From an uncultured Olsenella sp. (GTDB lineage: Bacteria > Actinomycetota > Coriobacteriia > Coriobacteriales > Atopobiaceae), in assembly GCA_937900605.1 (NCBI GenBank), contig CALCDK010000126.1, forward strand, positions 1 through 13,434: DNA of 13,434 bases, given 5' to 3'. Made by a program: the position numbers and the translations under genes. Under the pieces are notes generated by a model. That model did no database searches, was not told the origin of the DNA, and saw nothing but the letters and a program-made list of their open reading frames with translations. Shown here one piece after another: positions 7,642 through 13,434 of the stretch; position 1 is the stretch's first letter; the number at the start of each line of letters is the position of its first letter.

Positions 7642-7665
7642 GCGGCGGGACGCGCTTCCCGCCGC
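7642..7665 (+). terminator. Hairpin downstream of nagA
   Basis: GCGGCGGGA and TCCCGCCGC form a perfect 9-bp stem with a 6-nt loop, 20 bases after the nagA stop. The following ATCCCTTCC is only weakly T-rich, so it may work together with the next hairpin. Confidence 0.55.
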
Positions 7666-7675
7666 ATCCCTTCCG

Positions 7676-7701
7676 GGCCCCGTCGCAGGCGCGGCGGGGC
7701 C
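7676..7701 (+). terminator. Second hairpin downstream of nagA
   Basis: GGCCCCG and CGGGGCC form a 7-bp stem with a 12-nt loop, followed by TTCTCGTCC. With the preceding stem it probably ends the importer-nag transcript before the next gene. Confidence 0.45.
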
Positions 7702-7729
7702 TTCTCGTCCCCCCCCGGCGGCCCGCGGG

Positions 7730-7738
7730 TGATAGAGT
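7730..7738 (+). promoter_or_regulatory. Extended -10 promoter element, probably giving a leaderless mRNA
   Basis: TGATAGAGT contains the extended -10 TG plus TAGAGT (a TANNNT hexamer), which ends six bases before the ATG at 7745. That spacing places transcription start at or next to the start codon. No Shine-Dalgarno sequence is visible upstream of this ATG, which agrees with leaderless initiation, common in high-GC actinobacteria. Confidence 0.5.
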
Positions 7739-7744
7739 TGGCTC

Positions 7745-8407
7745 ATGCCTAGCTGGAACATCCATACCGCGCACGCCGAGCGGCTCCTTCGCGAGCTCGG
7801 GGCCGACGCCATCGGCGTCGCCGACCCCAACGCCTTCCTCTTCGGCAACCTGCTGCCCGACGTCTACGTTGGCTACATGGTCCCCGGCACGACGCGCCTC
7901 ATCGACTACACTCAGACGCACCTCGCCAGTCCCGGGCACATCCCGCTGCCCGACCACGACCTCTTCTGGGGCCTGTACGTCGAGGGCCGCGACGACGTGA
8001 CCGACGTCGTCCTGGGCGCCTGGGCCCACCTCGCCTGCGACCACGTCTACAACGCCTGCACACGCGCCTTCCTGCGCAACGTGCGCATGCGTCCCGGCGA
8101 GACTGCGCGCGAGCGCAAGCAGGCCGACTTCGCCCTCTTCGGCCGCACGCTCGACATCTCCATGCAGCCGCGCGTCGACGAGGCGCTTCTCGCCCAGTGC
8201 GCCGCCTTCCCGCAGTACCGCGTCGAGGCCCCTGACGTCCGCGCCGCCGTCGACGTCGAGAGGGGCATCGTCCGCGAGAACCGCCGCGAGCACGTGGACG
8301 GCGAGCCGAGCTACGCCCTGCTCACGGACGCGTTCTTCTCGGAGGCGCGGGAGCGCGCCCACCAGGCCGTGGCCGAGCGCCTGCTGGCCCGCGCGACGTC
8401 GCGGTAG
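7745..8407 (+). CDS. Zinc-dependent phospholipase C-like family protein
   Basis: The 220-residue protein has no signal peptide or membrane segment. It begins MPSWNIHTAHAERLL and contains GNLLPDVYVGY (34-44) and WAHLACDHVYN (93-103). The spacing of Asp39, a His in the 59-71 region (His59, His65 or His71), and His95-x3-Asp99 resembles the metal-ligand order of Bacillus phospholipase C (Asp55, His69, His118-x3-Asp122), and an N-terminal Trp/His region is also present. I therefore place it in the zinc-dependent phospholipase C / S1-P1 nuclease superfamily, but its substrate is unknown and a cytoplasmic location is unusual for a phospholipase. It is a single gene between nagA and the convergent short-chain dehydrogenase, with its own probable promoter and a strong terminator behind it. 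Confidence 0.7.
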   Translation: MPSWNIHTAHAERLLRELGADAIGVADPNAFLFGNLLPDVYVGYMVPGTTRLIDYTQTHLASPGHIPLPDHDLFWGLYVEGRDDVTDVVLGAWAHLACDHVYNACTRAFLRNVRMRPGETARERKQADFALFGRTLDISMQPRVDEALLAQCAAFPQYRVEAPDVRAAVDVERGIVRENRREHVDGEPSYALLTDAFFSEARERAHQAVAERLLARATSR

Positions 8408-8546
8408 CCCCTGCGCGCGACGCCCCGGCCGGCGAGAGGCGCCCCGGCTTCCGCCCGCGCGCCGGCCCGCGCCCATGGCGCGCGCGCCGTCCGCGCCCGG
8501 CCCGCGGCCAGCGTGCACCCAGCCCGCACCCAGTCGCCTGACACGA

Positions 8547-8588
8547 GGAGGGCGCGCGCCCGACGACGGTGTCGGGAGCGCGCCCTCC
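8547..8588 (+). terminator. Strong rho-independent terminator between convergent genes
   Basis: GGAGGGCGCGC and GCGCGCCCTCC form a perfect 11-bp stem. Within the loop, CCCGAC and GTCGGG form a further 6-bp stem. TTCTTGTTC follows on the plus strand, so it mainly serves the phospholipase-like gene. The same stem may also stop minus-strand transcripts of the dehydrogenase, though there is no T-tract on that side. The stretch 8408-8546 before it is very GC-rich with no gene seen. Confidence 0.8.
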
Positions 8589-8618
8589 TTCTTGTTCGCT
8601 GTTCCCCGGTCGCGGGCG

Positions 8619-9410
8619 CTACTGGCCCATCGAGGACGTCTCGGGCAGCGTGGAGCCGCCGTCGATCACGATCTGCGTGCCGGTGAGGTAGCTCGACTCG
8701 TCGGACGCGAGGAACGCGCAGAGCTCGCCGCACTCCTCGGGCGTGCCCAGGCGGCCCAGCGGCACGGCCGACGCGATGGCTGCGATGGCGCGCTCGGGGT
8801 CGTCCGGGTCGGACTGCTGGGCCATGCCGTCCACGAGCGGGGTGCGGATGTAGCCCGGGCAGATGCAGTTGACGCGCACGTGCCTGTCGGCGAACTCGCG
8901 GGCGAGCGCCTTGGTGAAGCCGACGAGCGCGGCCTTGGTGGTGGCGTAGGCCACCTCGCCCGGGTCGGCGACGAGGTCGCCGGTCACGGAGCTCGTGATC
9001 ACGATGGAGCCGCCGCCCTGGGCGATGATGTGGGGCGCCACGGCCTGGCAGGCGTTCCAGACGCCCTTGACGTTCACGTCGATGTGGGAGTCGCGCCAGG
9101 AGTCGTCGGCCTCGAGGAAGTCGCCCAGCACGCAGATGCCCGCGTTGCAGTCGAGCACGTCGATGCGGCCGTAGGCGTCGAGTGCCGCCTGCGCGAGGCG
9201 CTCGCAGTCCGCGTGGTCGCTCACGTCGCACGTGACGCCGATGGCCTCGTGGCCCTCGGCGCGGATCTGCTCGGCGAGGTCCATGACCGCCTCACCGCGG
9301 GCCGCGAGCACCACCTTGGCGCCGTGGCGCGCGAAGACGCGCGCGATGCCGCTGCCGATGCCCTTCGAGGCCCCCGTGACGATGGCGACCTTGCCGTCGA
9401 GCTTGCCCAT
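8619..9410 (-). CDS. ucpA: UcpA-type short-chain dehydrogenase/reductase
   Basis: The 263-residue NAD(P)-dependent oxidoreductase has a classical Rossmann fold: TGASKGIG (12-19), DVS (62-64), CNAG (88-91, normally NNAG), active-site Ser141, and YATTK with Tyr155 and Lys159. It matches E. coli UcpA as I remember it across the whole length. Shared features are the same total length, the segments SSVTGDLVADPGE and VNxICPGYxRTP, and the C-terminus SSYLTGTQIVIDGG then STLPET. UcpA's physiological substrate is not firmly known; links to sulfate metabolism and furfural tolerance have been reported for E. coli. The ATG at 9410 has GAGAGGAG six bases upstream. An in-frame upstream start at 9443 would contain this ribosome site and is rejected. 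It is monocistronic, with a terminator isolating it from pyruvate kinase upstream. Confidence 0.88.
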   Translation of the reverse strand: MGKLDGKVAIVTGASKGIGSGIARVFARHGAKVVLAARGEAVMDLAEQIRAEGHEAIGVTCDVSDHADCERLAQAALDAYGRIDVLDCNAGICVLGDFLEADDSWRDSHIDVNVKGVWNACQAVAPHIIAQGGGSIVITSSVTGDLVADPGEVAYATTKAALVGFTKALAREFADRHVRVNCICPGYIRTPLVDGMAQQSDPDDPERAIAAIASAVPLGRLGTPEECGELCAFLASDESSYLTGTQIVIDGGSTLPETSSMGQ

Positions 9411-9445
9411 GTCTGTCTCCTCTCGCTTGCTTCCAGATGACACCC

Positions 9446-9474
9446 ATCATGGCCCTTCTCGGCCGCGCCCTCAA
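9446..9474 (-). promoter_or_regulatory. Candidate promoter of the ucpA-like gene
   Basis: On the minus strand TTGAGG (-35, 9469-9474) and CATGAT (-10, 9446-9451) are separated by exactly 17 bp, each matching four of six consensus bases. Transcription would start about 30 bases before the ATG. Confidence 0.4.
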
Positions 9475-9520
9475 CCGACCGGGGGACCGGCGGCTGGTTT
9501 GGGCCACGTGAAGGGACGCC

Positions 9521-9563
9521 CGCCCCGCACGCAAAAGGACGCCCCGCACGCAAAAGGACGCCC
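9521..9563. repeat. Tandem direct repeat, 19-bp period, about 2.3 copies
   Basis: GCCCCGCACGCAAAAGGAC occurs at 9522-9540 and again at 9541-9559, and the identity extends over 24 bases at a 19-base offset. The unit carries the T-tract and part of the 3' arm of the pyruvate kinase terminator, so the duplication repeats the end of that terminator. Confidence 0.85.
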
Positions 9564-9589
9564 GCCTCCGGTGGGGGAGACGGGCGTCC
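9556..9589 (-). terminator. Rho-independent terminator of pyruvate kinase
   Basis: On the minus strand GGACGCCCG pairs with CGGGCGTCC (9-bp stem). A CTCC/GGAG inner pairing is possible, and TTTTGCG follows. It lies 30 bases after the pyk stop codon. Confidence 0.85.
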
Positions 9590-9619
9590 GACGTGGTGCG
9601 CGTGGCGAGAGGGCCGAGG

Positions 9620-11065
9620 CTACTGGACCTGGGCGATCATGGCCATGTTGGTGGAGGTGGTGTAGTCACCCAGGCGCGGAGAGGTCTGCGGGTCGCCGGC
9701 GGTGATGACGACGCAGTCGCCGGACTCGACGACGCCCGCGTCCTTGGCGACGGTCAGCGCGTTGTAGAGGGTGTTGGAGAGGGTGCCCTGCTCGCTGGTG
9801 CGGAAGGCGTAGACGCCCCAGTAGAAGCAGGTGCGACGGATGCTCTCGTCGCTGGGCGACATGGCGTACAGCGGCATGGAGGGACGGAACTTGGAGATCA
9901 GGCGCGCGGAGCGGCCGGAGTGGGTCGGCACCAGGATGCACCTGGCGTCGACGCGGTTGGCCATCTCGACGGCGGCGAAGCCGGTGGCGCCGTTGACGTT
10001 GCGGACGCCGCCGCGGTCGAAGTACTCGCCCTTGCTGGTGAGGTACTTCTCGGTCTCCTTGCAAATCTCGGACATGGTGCGCACGGCCTCGACGGGGTAC
10101 TTGCCAGCAGCGGTCTCGCCGGAGAGCATCACGCAGTCGGTGCCGTCGTAGACGGCGTTGGCGACGTCGGTGATCTCGGCACGGGTCGGGCGCGGGTTGC
10201 GCTGCATGGAGTCGAGCATCTGGGTGGCGGTGATGACCGGCTTGTAGTGCTCGGCGCACTTCTTGATGATGGTCTTCTGGATGTGCGGGACCTGAGCCGC
10301 AGGGACCTCGACGCCCAGGTCGCCACGGGCGACCATGATGCCGTCGGCGGCGTGCAGGATCTCGTCGAAGTTCTTGACGCCCAGGTAGCTCTCGATCTTC
10401 GGGAAGATCTGGACGTTGGGGCTGCCCATCTCCAGGCAGATCTTGCGGATCTCCTCGACGGCCTCGCCGTCGCGGATGAAGGACGCGGCGATGGCGTCGA
10501 TGCCGAGCTCGCAGCCGAACATGATGTCGGCGCGGTCCTGGGCGGTGACGGAGGGCAAGCCGATGTTGACGTTGGGGACGTTGACGCCCTTGTGCTCGCC
10601 CAGCTCGCCGCCGTTGGTGATCACGCAGTGCATGTCGTTGCCCTCGACGTGGTCGACCTCGAGGCCGATGAGGCCGTCGTCGATCAGGATGACAGAGCCC
10701 TTCTCGACCTCGCTCGGGAGGTTCTTGTAGTCCAGCGAGAAGCGCTCGGCGGTGCCGATGACGTCGTCGTCGGTGGTGACGACGCAGGTCTTGCCGGTCT
10801 CGAGGGTGACCTTCTTGCCGTCGGCCAGGACGCCGGTGCGGACCTCGGGGCCCTTGGTGTCGAGCAGGATGGCCACGGGGATGCCCAGCTCGTCGGACAG
10901 GGAGCGGACCTTCTCGATCATGGTGCGGTGGTACTCGTGGGAGCCGTGGGAGAAGTTGAAGCGGGCGACGTTCATGCCGTGCAGGATGAGCTGGCGCAGG
11001 ACCTCCTCGTCCTCGGTGGCCGGGCCCATGGTGCAGACGATCTTGGTCTTCTTTCTGAATGCCAT
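9620..11065 (-). CDS. pyk: Pyruvate kinase
   Basis: The 481-residue cytoplasmic enzyme transfers phosphate from phosphoenolpyruvate to ADP, the last ATP-forming step of glycolysis. It starts FRKKTKIVCTMGPAT, with the substrate-binding segment MNVARFNFSHG (31-41, Arg35) and LLDTKGPEVRTG (67-78). The active-site signature is FPKIESYLGV (221-230, Lys223 and Glu225) followed by ARGDLGVEVP (246-255, Asp249); MLSGETAAGKYP marks the A domain. The C-terminal domain is of ordinary length and there is no extra PEP-utiliser domain. I chose the ATG at 11065, with AAGG six bases upstream, rather than the TTG immediately before it. D-lactate dehydrogenase lies 84 nt upstream on the same strand, with no clear terminator between. 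Confidence 0.97.
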   Translation of the reverse strand: MAFRKKTKIVCTMGPATEDEEVLRQLILHGMNVARFNFSHGSHEYHRTMIEKVRSLSDELGIPVAILLDTKGPEVRTGVLADGKKVTLETGKTCVVTTDDDVIGTAERFSLDYKNLPSEVEKGSVILIDDGLIGLEVDHVEGNDMHCVITNGGELGEHKGVNVPNVNIGLPSVTAQDRADIMFGCELGIDAIAASFIRDGEAVEEIRKICLEMGSPNVQIFPKIESYLGVKNFDEILHAADGIMVARGDLGVEVPAAQVPHIQKTIIKKCAEHYKPVITATQMLDSMQRNPRPTRAEITDVANAVYDGTDCVMLSGETAAGKYPVEAVRTMSEICKETEKYLTSKGEYFDRGGVRNVNGATGFAAVEMANRVDARCILVPTHSGRSARLISKFRPSMPLYAMSPSDESIRRTCFYWGVYAFRTSEQGTLSNTLYNALTVAKDAGVVESGDCVVITAGDPQTSPRLGDYTTSTNMAMIAQVQ

Positions 11066-11123
11066 CAATGACCTTCTCTCTGTCGGAGGGAATTGGGAAA
11101 CCGATTCGCTCGAAACTAGGAAC

Positions 11124-11129
11124 AGTTTA
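11124..11129 (-). promoter_or_regulatory. Candidate -10 element of pyk (TAAACT)
   Basis: TAAACT on the minus strand lies about 60 bases upstream of the pyk ATG. The identical hexamer occurs at about the same distance upstream of ldhA. No good -35 is visible, so the call rests on the recurrence and position. Confidence 0.3.
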
Positions 11130-11149
11130 GTGTGTCGCGGCGCCGGCTT

Positions 11150-12151
11150 CTAGCAGACGACGCTCCTGTCAACGAAATCCGTGCCATTGGCATAGGCGGT
11201 CGCGTTGTCCAGGGTGACGCGGGCGATCTCGCCGAGGGCCTCGTGGGTGAAGAAGGCCTGGTGGCTGGTGACGACAACGTTGGGGAAGGAGCACAGGCGC
11301 GCGGTGACGGAGTCGATGACCTCGCCGGCGCGGTCCTGGTAGACGTTGGGGCCCTCCTCGTCGTAGACGTCGAGGCCGGCGGCGCCGATCTTGCCCGACA
11401 GGATGCCGCGGATGAGCGCCTGGGTGTCCACGAGGCCGCCGCGGCCGGTGTTGATGAAGATGACGCCGTCCTTCATCTTGGAGATGGACTCGTCGTTGAT
11501 CATGTGGCGGCTCTCCTCGTTGAGGAAGGCGTGCAGCGAGATGAGGTCGGAGCGGCGGTAGAGCTCGTCGTAGTCGACGTACTCGTCCACGATGCCCTGC
11601 TCGACGAGGGACTGGTTGGGGTACAGGTCGGAGCCGAGGACGGTCATGCCGAAGCCCTTGCAGATGCGGCACAGCGCGGCGCCGATGCGGCCGGTGCCCA
11701 CGATGCCGGCGACCTTGCCGTGCAGCGTGTCGCCGACGAGGCCCTCGAGGCAGAAGTCGTTCTCGCGGACGCGGTTGTAGCCCTTGCAGATGCGGCGGTT
11801 GGCGGCCAGGGCCAGGCCCATGGCGTGCTCGGCGATCGCCTCGGGGGAGTATGCCGGGACGCGTGTGACGGTCATGCCCAGGTCCTTGGCCACGGCGACG
11901 TTGACGGCGTCGAAGCCGGCGCAGCGCATCAGCAGCAGCTTGACGCCGAAGCCGGCCAGGATCTCGAGCGTCATGGCGCCGGCGTCGGCGTTGACGAAGG
12001 CGCAGACGGCGTCGTAACCGCGCGCCAGGGCGGCCGTCATGGGCGTGAGGTTCGTCTCGATGAAGTCGATCTTCACGTCGGGATAGCTCTTGAGCTCCTT
12101 GGTGAAGGAGTCGCGGTCGTAGCTTGCCGTGCCGTAGAACAAGATCTTCAT
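11150..12151 (-). CDS. ldhA: D-lactate dehydrogenase (2-hydroxyacid dehydrogenase family)
   Basis: The 333-residue NADH-dependent enzyme reduces pyruvate to D-lactate and regenerates NAD+ during fermentation. It resembles E. coli LdhA from end to end: CxFVN (50-54), LMRCAGFDAVNV (74-85), VPAYSPEAIAEHAMGL (98-113), the nucleotide loop GTGRIG (152-157), INTGRGGLVDT with catalytic Arg237, LDVYDEEG with the catalytic Glu, and TSHQAFFT with catalytic His297. The ATG at 12151 has AAGGA seven bases upstream. A longer in-frame start at 12235 would extend through the promoter and is rejected. It is the gene before pyk on the same strand, so the two may be cotranscribed. A LacI-type operator-like site lies about 100 bp upstream. 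Confidence 0.95.
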   Translation of the reverse strand: MKILFYGTASYDRDSFTKELKSYPDVKIDFIETNLTPMTAALARGYDAVCAFVNADAGAMTLEILAGFGVKLLLMRCAGFDAVNVAVAKDLGMTVTRVPAYSPEAIAEHAMGLALAANRRICKGYNRVRENDFCLEGLVGDTLHGKVAGIVGTGRIGAALCRICKGFGMTVLGSDLYPNQSLVEQGIVDEYVDYDELYRRSDLISLHAFLNEESRHMINDESISKMKDGVIFINTGRGGLVDTQALIRGILSGKIGAAGLDVYDEEGPNVYQDRAGEVIDSVTARLCSFPNVVVTSHQAFFTHEALGEIARVTLDNATAYANGTDFVDRSVVC

Positions 12152-12209
12152 CGTGAGTTCCTTTCCCCGCGCAGCGGGACGCCTGTGGGACGGATTGGTC
12201 CGCTCGCCT

Positions 12210-12215
12210 AGTTTA
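12210..12215 (-). promoter_or_regulatory. Candidate -10 element of ldhA (TAAACT)
   Basis: TAAACT on the minus strand, in GCGCTAAACTAGGCGAG, lies about 60 bases upstream of the ldhA ATG and repeats the hexamer in front of pyk. The -35 region is poorly conserved, which would suit an activator-dependent promoter. Confidence 0.35.
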
Positions 12216-12247
12216 GCGCACATCGGGGGCAACACTGTGATATGGGC

Positions 12248-12261
12248 GTAATCGTTTTACC
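12248..12261. promoter_or_regulatory. Operator-like site upstream of ldhA (CGTAATCGTTTTAC)
   Basis: It matches the operator at 2791 at 11 of 14 positions, including the core TAATCGTTT and the central CG. It lies just upstream of the predicted ldhA -35 position, where a LacI-family protein would be placed to activate rather than block. It is also about 190 bp upstream of the divergent cation pump gene. Confidence 0.4.
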
Positions 12262-12391
12262 CGACGAGACGTCATGGGAGGGCCCCGTGGTTTCGCCGTG
12301 GCAGGGATTCGGCGCCGCCCCATGGGGTAGGATGTAGGAGTTCTTTTTGGCCGCGCCTGGCACGGCAGCCTTGATGGGCCCTTGCCCCTCT

Positions 12392-12444
12392 CCTGGGGAA
12401 TTATGATCGGGCATCAATCTGCTGGGCGCCCGATCCCAGGAGGG
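12392..12444 (+). promoter_or_regulatory. Structured leader of the cation pump gene, overlapping its ribosome site
   Basis: GATCGGGC (12405-12412) and GCCCGATC (12428-12435) form a perfect 8-bp stem. CCTGG (12392-12396) and CCAGG (12436-12440) can extend it across an 8-nt bulge, and the last three bases of the latter belong to the Shine-Dalgarno AGGAGGG (12438-12444). A TATGAT at 12402-12407 could alternatively be a -10 element, in which case the repeat would act as DNA. A separate 10-bp palindrome CCCCATGGGG lies at 12318-12327. Confidence 0.4.
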
Positions 12445-12449
12445 AAGAC

Positions 12450-13434
12450 TTGAGACAGTACCTAGCGTCAAGAGAGGACGTGCTGCAGGAGCTCGGCTCC
12501 GACGAGCAGCAGGGCCTGAGCGCCGCGTCCGCCGAGAGGCGCCTCGCCGAGCACGGGCCCAACAAGCTCGACGAGGAGCAGAAGACCCCGCTGTGGAAGC
12601 GCTTCTTCGAGCAGATGGCCGACCCCATGGTCATCATGCTGCTCGTCGCGGCGGTCATCTCCGCGATCTCCGGCGCCGTGCAGGGCGAGGCCGACATCGC
12701 CGACGTCGTCATCATCCTCATCGTCGTCATCATCAACTCCGTGCTCGGCGTGGTCCAGGAGGCCAAGTCCGAGCAGGCGCTCGCCGCGCTGCAGGAGATG
12801 AGCGCCGCCCAGTCCAAGGTCGTGCGCGACGGCAGGCTGGTCCACCTCCCGTCCTCCGAGCTCGTCCCCGGCGACGTGGTCGTGCTCGAGGCCGGCGACT
12901 CCGTCCCGGCCGACTGCCGCGTCCTCGAGAGCGCGTCGCTCAAGATCGAGGAGGCCGCCCTCACCGGCGAGTCCGTCCCCGTCGAGAAGCACGCCGACGC
13001 CATCTCCCTGGCCGAGGGCACCGACGACGTCCCCCTGGGCGACCGCAAGAACATGTGCTACATGGGTTCCACGGTCGTCTACGGCCGCGGGCGCGCCGTC
13101 GTCTGCGGCACCGGCATGGACACCGAGATGGGCAAGATCGCCGACGCCCTGGCCACCGCCAAGAAGGAGCTCACGCCGCTGCAGGTCAAGCTGGCCCAGC
13201 TCTCCAAGATCCTGACCGTCATGGTCATCGCCATCTGCGTGGTTATCTTCGCGGTCGACATCGTGCGCCACGGCTCCGCCATGGTCTCCGAGCCCAAGAT
13301 GATCCTCGACACGTTCATGGTCGCGGTCTCCCTGGCCGTCGCCGCCATCCCCGAGGGCCTCGTCGCCGTCGTCACGATCGTCTTGTCCATGGGCGTCACC
13401 AAGATGTCCAAGCGCCAGGCCATCATCCGCAAGC
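12450..13434 (+). CDS. P2-type cation-transporting ATPase (Ca2+-ATPase-like), N-terminal part, runs off the right edge
   Basis: The first 328 codons of a membrane pump that would export Ca2+ or a related cation using ATP. Seen in order: the cation-ATPase N-terminal domain (LGSDEQQGLSAASAERRLAEHGPNKL, about 15-40, ends recognisable), the first membrane pair (about 59-77 and 85-102), and the actuator domain with LVPGDVVVLEAGDSVPADCR and the dephosphorylation motif TGES (172-175). The second membrane pair contains the ion-site AAIPEGL (299-305), whose Glu matches SERCA Glu309. The phosphorylation motif DKTGT lies beyond the edge. The start is a TTG at 12450 because AGGAGGG ends five bases upstream and no ATG is available. 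The PEGL motif favours Ca2+ over heavy metals (which use CPC). PMCA- versus SERCA-type cannot be decided here. Confidence 0.93.
   Translation, partial: MRQYLASREDVLQELGSDEQQGLSAASAERRLAEHGPNKLDEEQKTPLWKRFFEQMADPMVIMLLVAAVISAISGAVQGEADIADVVIILIVVIINSVLGVVQEAKSEQALAALQEMSAAQSKVVRDGRLVHLPSSELVPGDVVVLEAGDSVPADCRVLESASLKIEEAALTGESVPVEKHADAISLAEGTDDVPLGDRKNMCYMGSTVVYGRGRAVVCGTGMDTEMGKIADALATAKKELTPLQVKLAQLSKILTVMVIAICVVIFAVDIVRHGSAMVSEPKMILDTFMVAVSLAVAAIPEGLVAVVTIVLSMGVTKMSKRQAIIRK

Noticed and set aside
5905..7752. A 615-codon plus-strand frame rich in Arg and Pro across the nag genes
   Set aside because: It is an off-frame reading of nagB-like and nagA sequence, with no initiation site and a composition typical of frame-shifted GC-rich genes.
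9523..9560. Start of a CRISPR-like array
   Set aside because: The repeats are directly adjacent without spacers, there are only about 2.3 copies, and the unit is explained by duplication of a terminator end.
12208..12471. Minus-strand 87-codon frame upstream of ldhA
   Set aside because: There is no ribosome site, no recognisable domain, and it covers the promoter and leader of two real genes.

Overview
The window (about two-thirds G+C) reads as chromosomal DNA of a high-GC Gram-positive bacterium. A host-associated fermentative actinobacterium of the Coriobacteriia (Collinsella/Olsenella/Atopobium-like) fits best. This is inferred from base composition, a twin-arginine lipoprotein, D-lactate fermentation genes and overall protein style; no 16S or other marker gene is present. 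I see no mobile element, CRISPR array, tRNA or rRNA.

Layout. Positions 1-2461 (minus strand) hold a tightly packed operon: a LacI-family regulator, a class II fructose/tagatose-bisphosphate aldolase that overlaps it by 20 nt, and the N-terminus of a phosphofructokinase that runs off the left edge. A 373-bp control region (2462-2834) separates this from a divergent plus-strand cluster at 2835-7621: permease, ATPase and lipoprotein of a NitT/TauT/SsuABC-type ABC importer, then a divergent NagB-like sugar-phosphate isomerase and an N-acetylglucosamine-6-phosphate deacetylase (NagA). Next come a small zinc-dependent phospholipase C-like protein (7745-8407, +), a UcpA-type short-chain dehydrogenase (8619-9410, -), pyruvate kinase (9620-11065, -), D-lactate dehydrogenase (11150-12151, -) and the first 328 codons of a P2-type (Ca2+-ATPase-like) cation pump (12450 to the right edge, +).

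How the genes could work together. NagA and the NagB-like protein would turn N-acetylhexosamine-6-phosphate into fructose-6-phosphate. Phosphofructokinase and aldolase split it to triose phosphates, and pyruvate kinase and D-LDH finish to D-lactate. The window therefore holds much of an amino-sugar-to-lactate route, but no GlcNAc kinase or PTS.

The main novelties are three. A transporter of a class normally associated with sulfonates, nitrate or thiamine precursors sits in one gene cluster with amino-sugar genes. The NagB-like enzyme has lost a catalytic-triad Asp and the canonical phosphate loop. A near-palindrome, CTTAATCGTTTAAG, with a central CG typical of LacI-family operators, occurs in several variants between the divergent operons, and a weaker copy lies upstream of ldhA, suggesting one sugar-responsive regulon.
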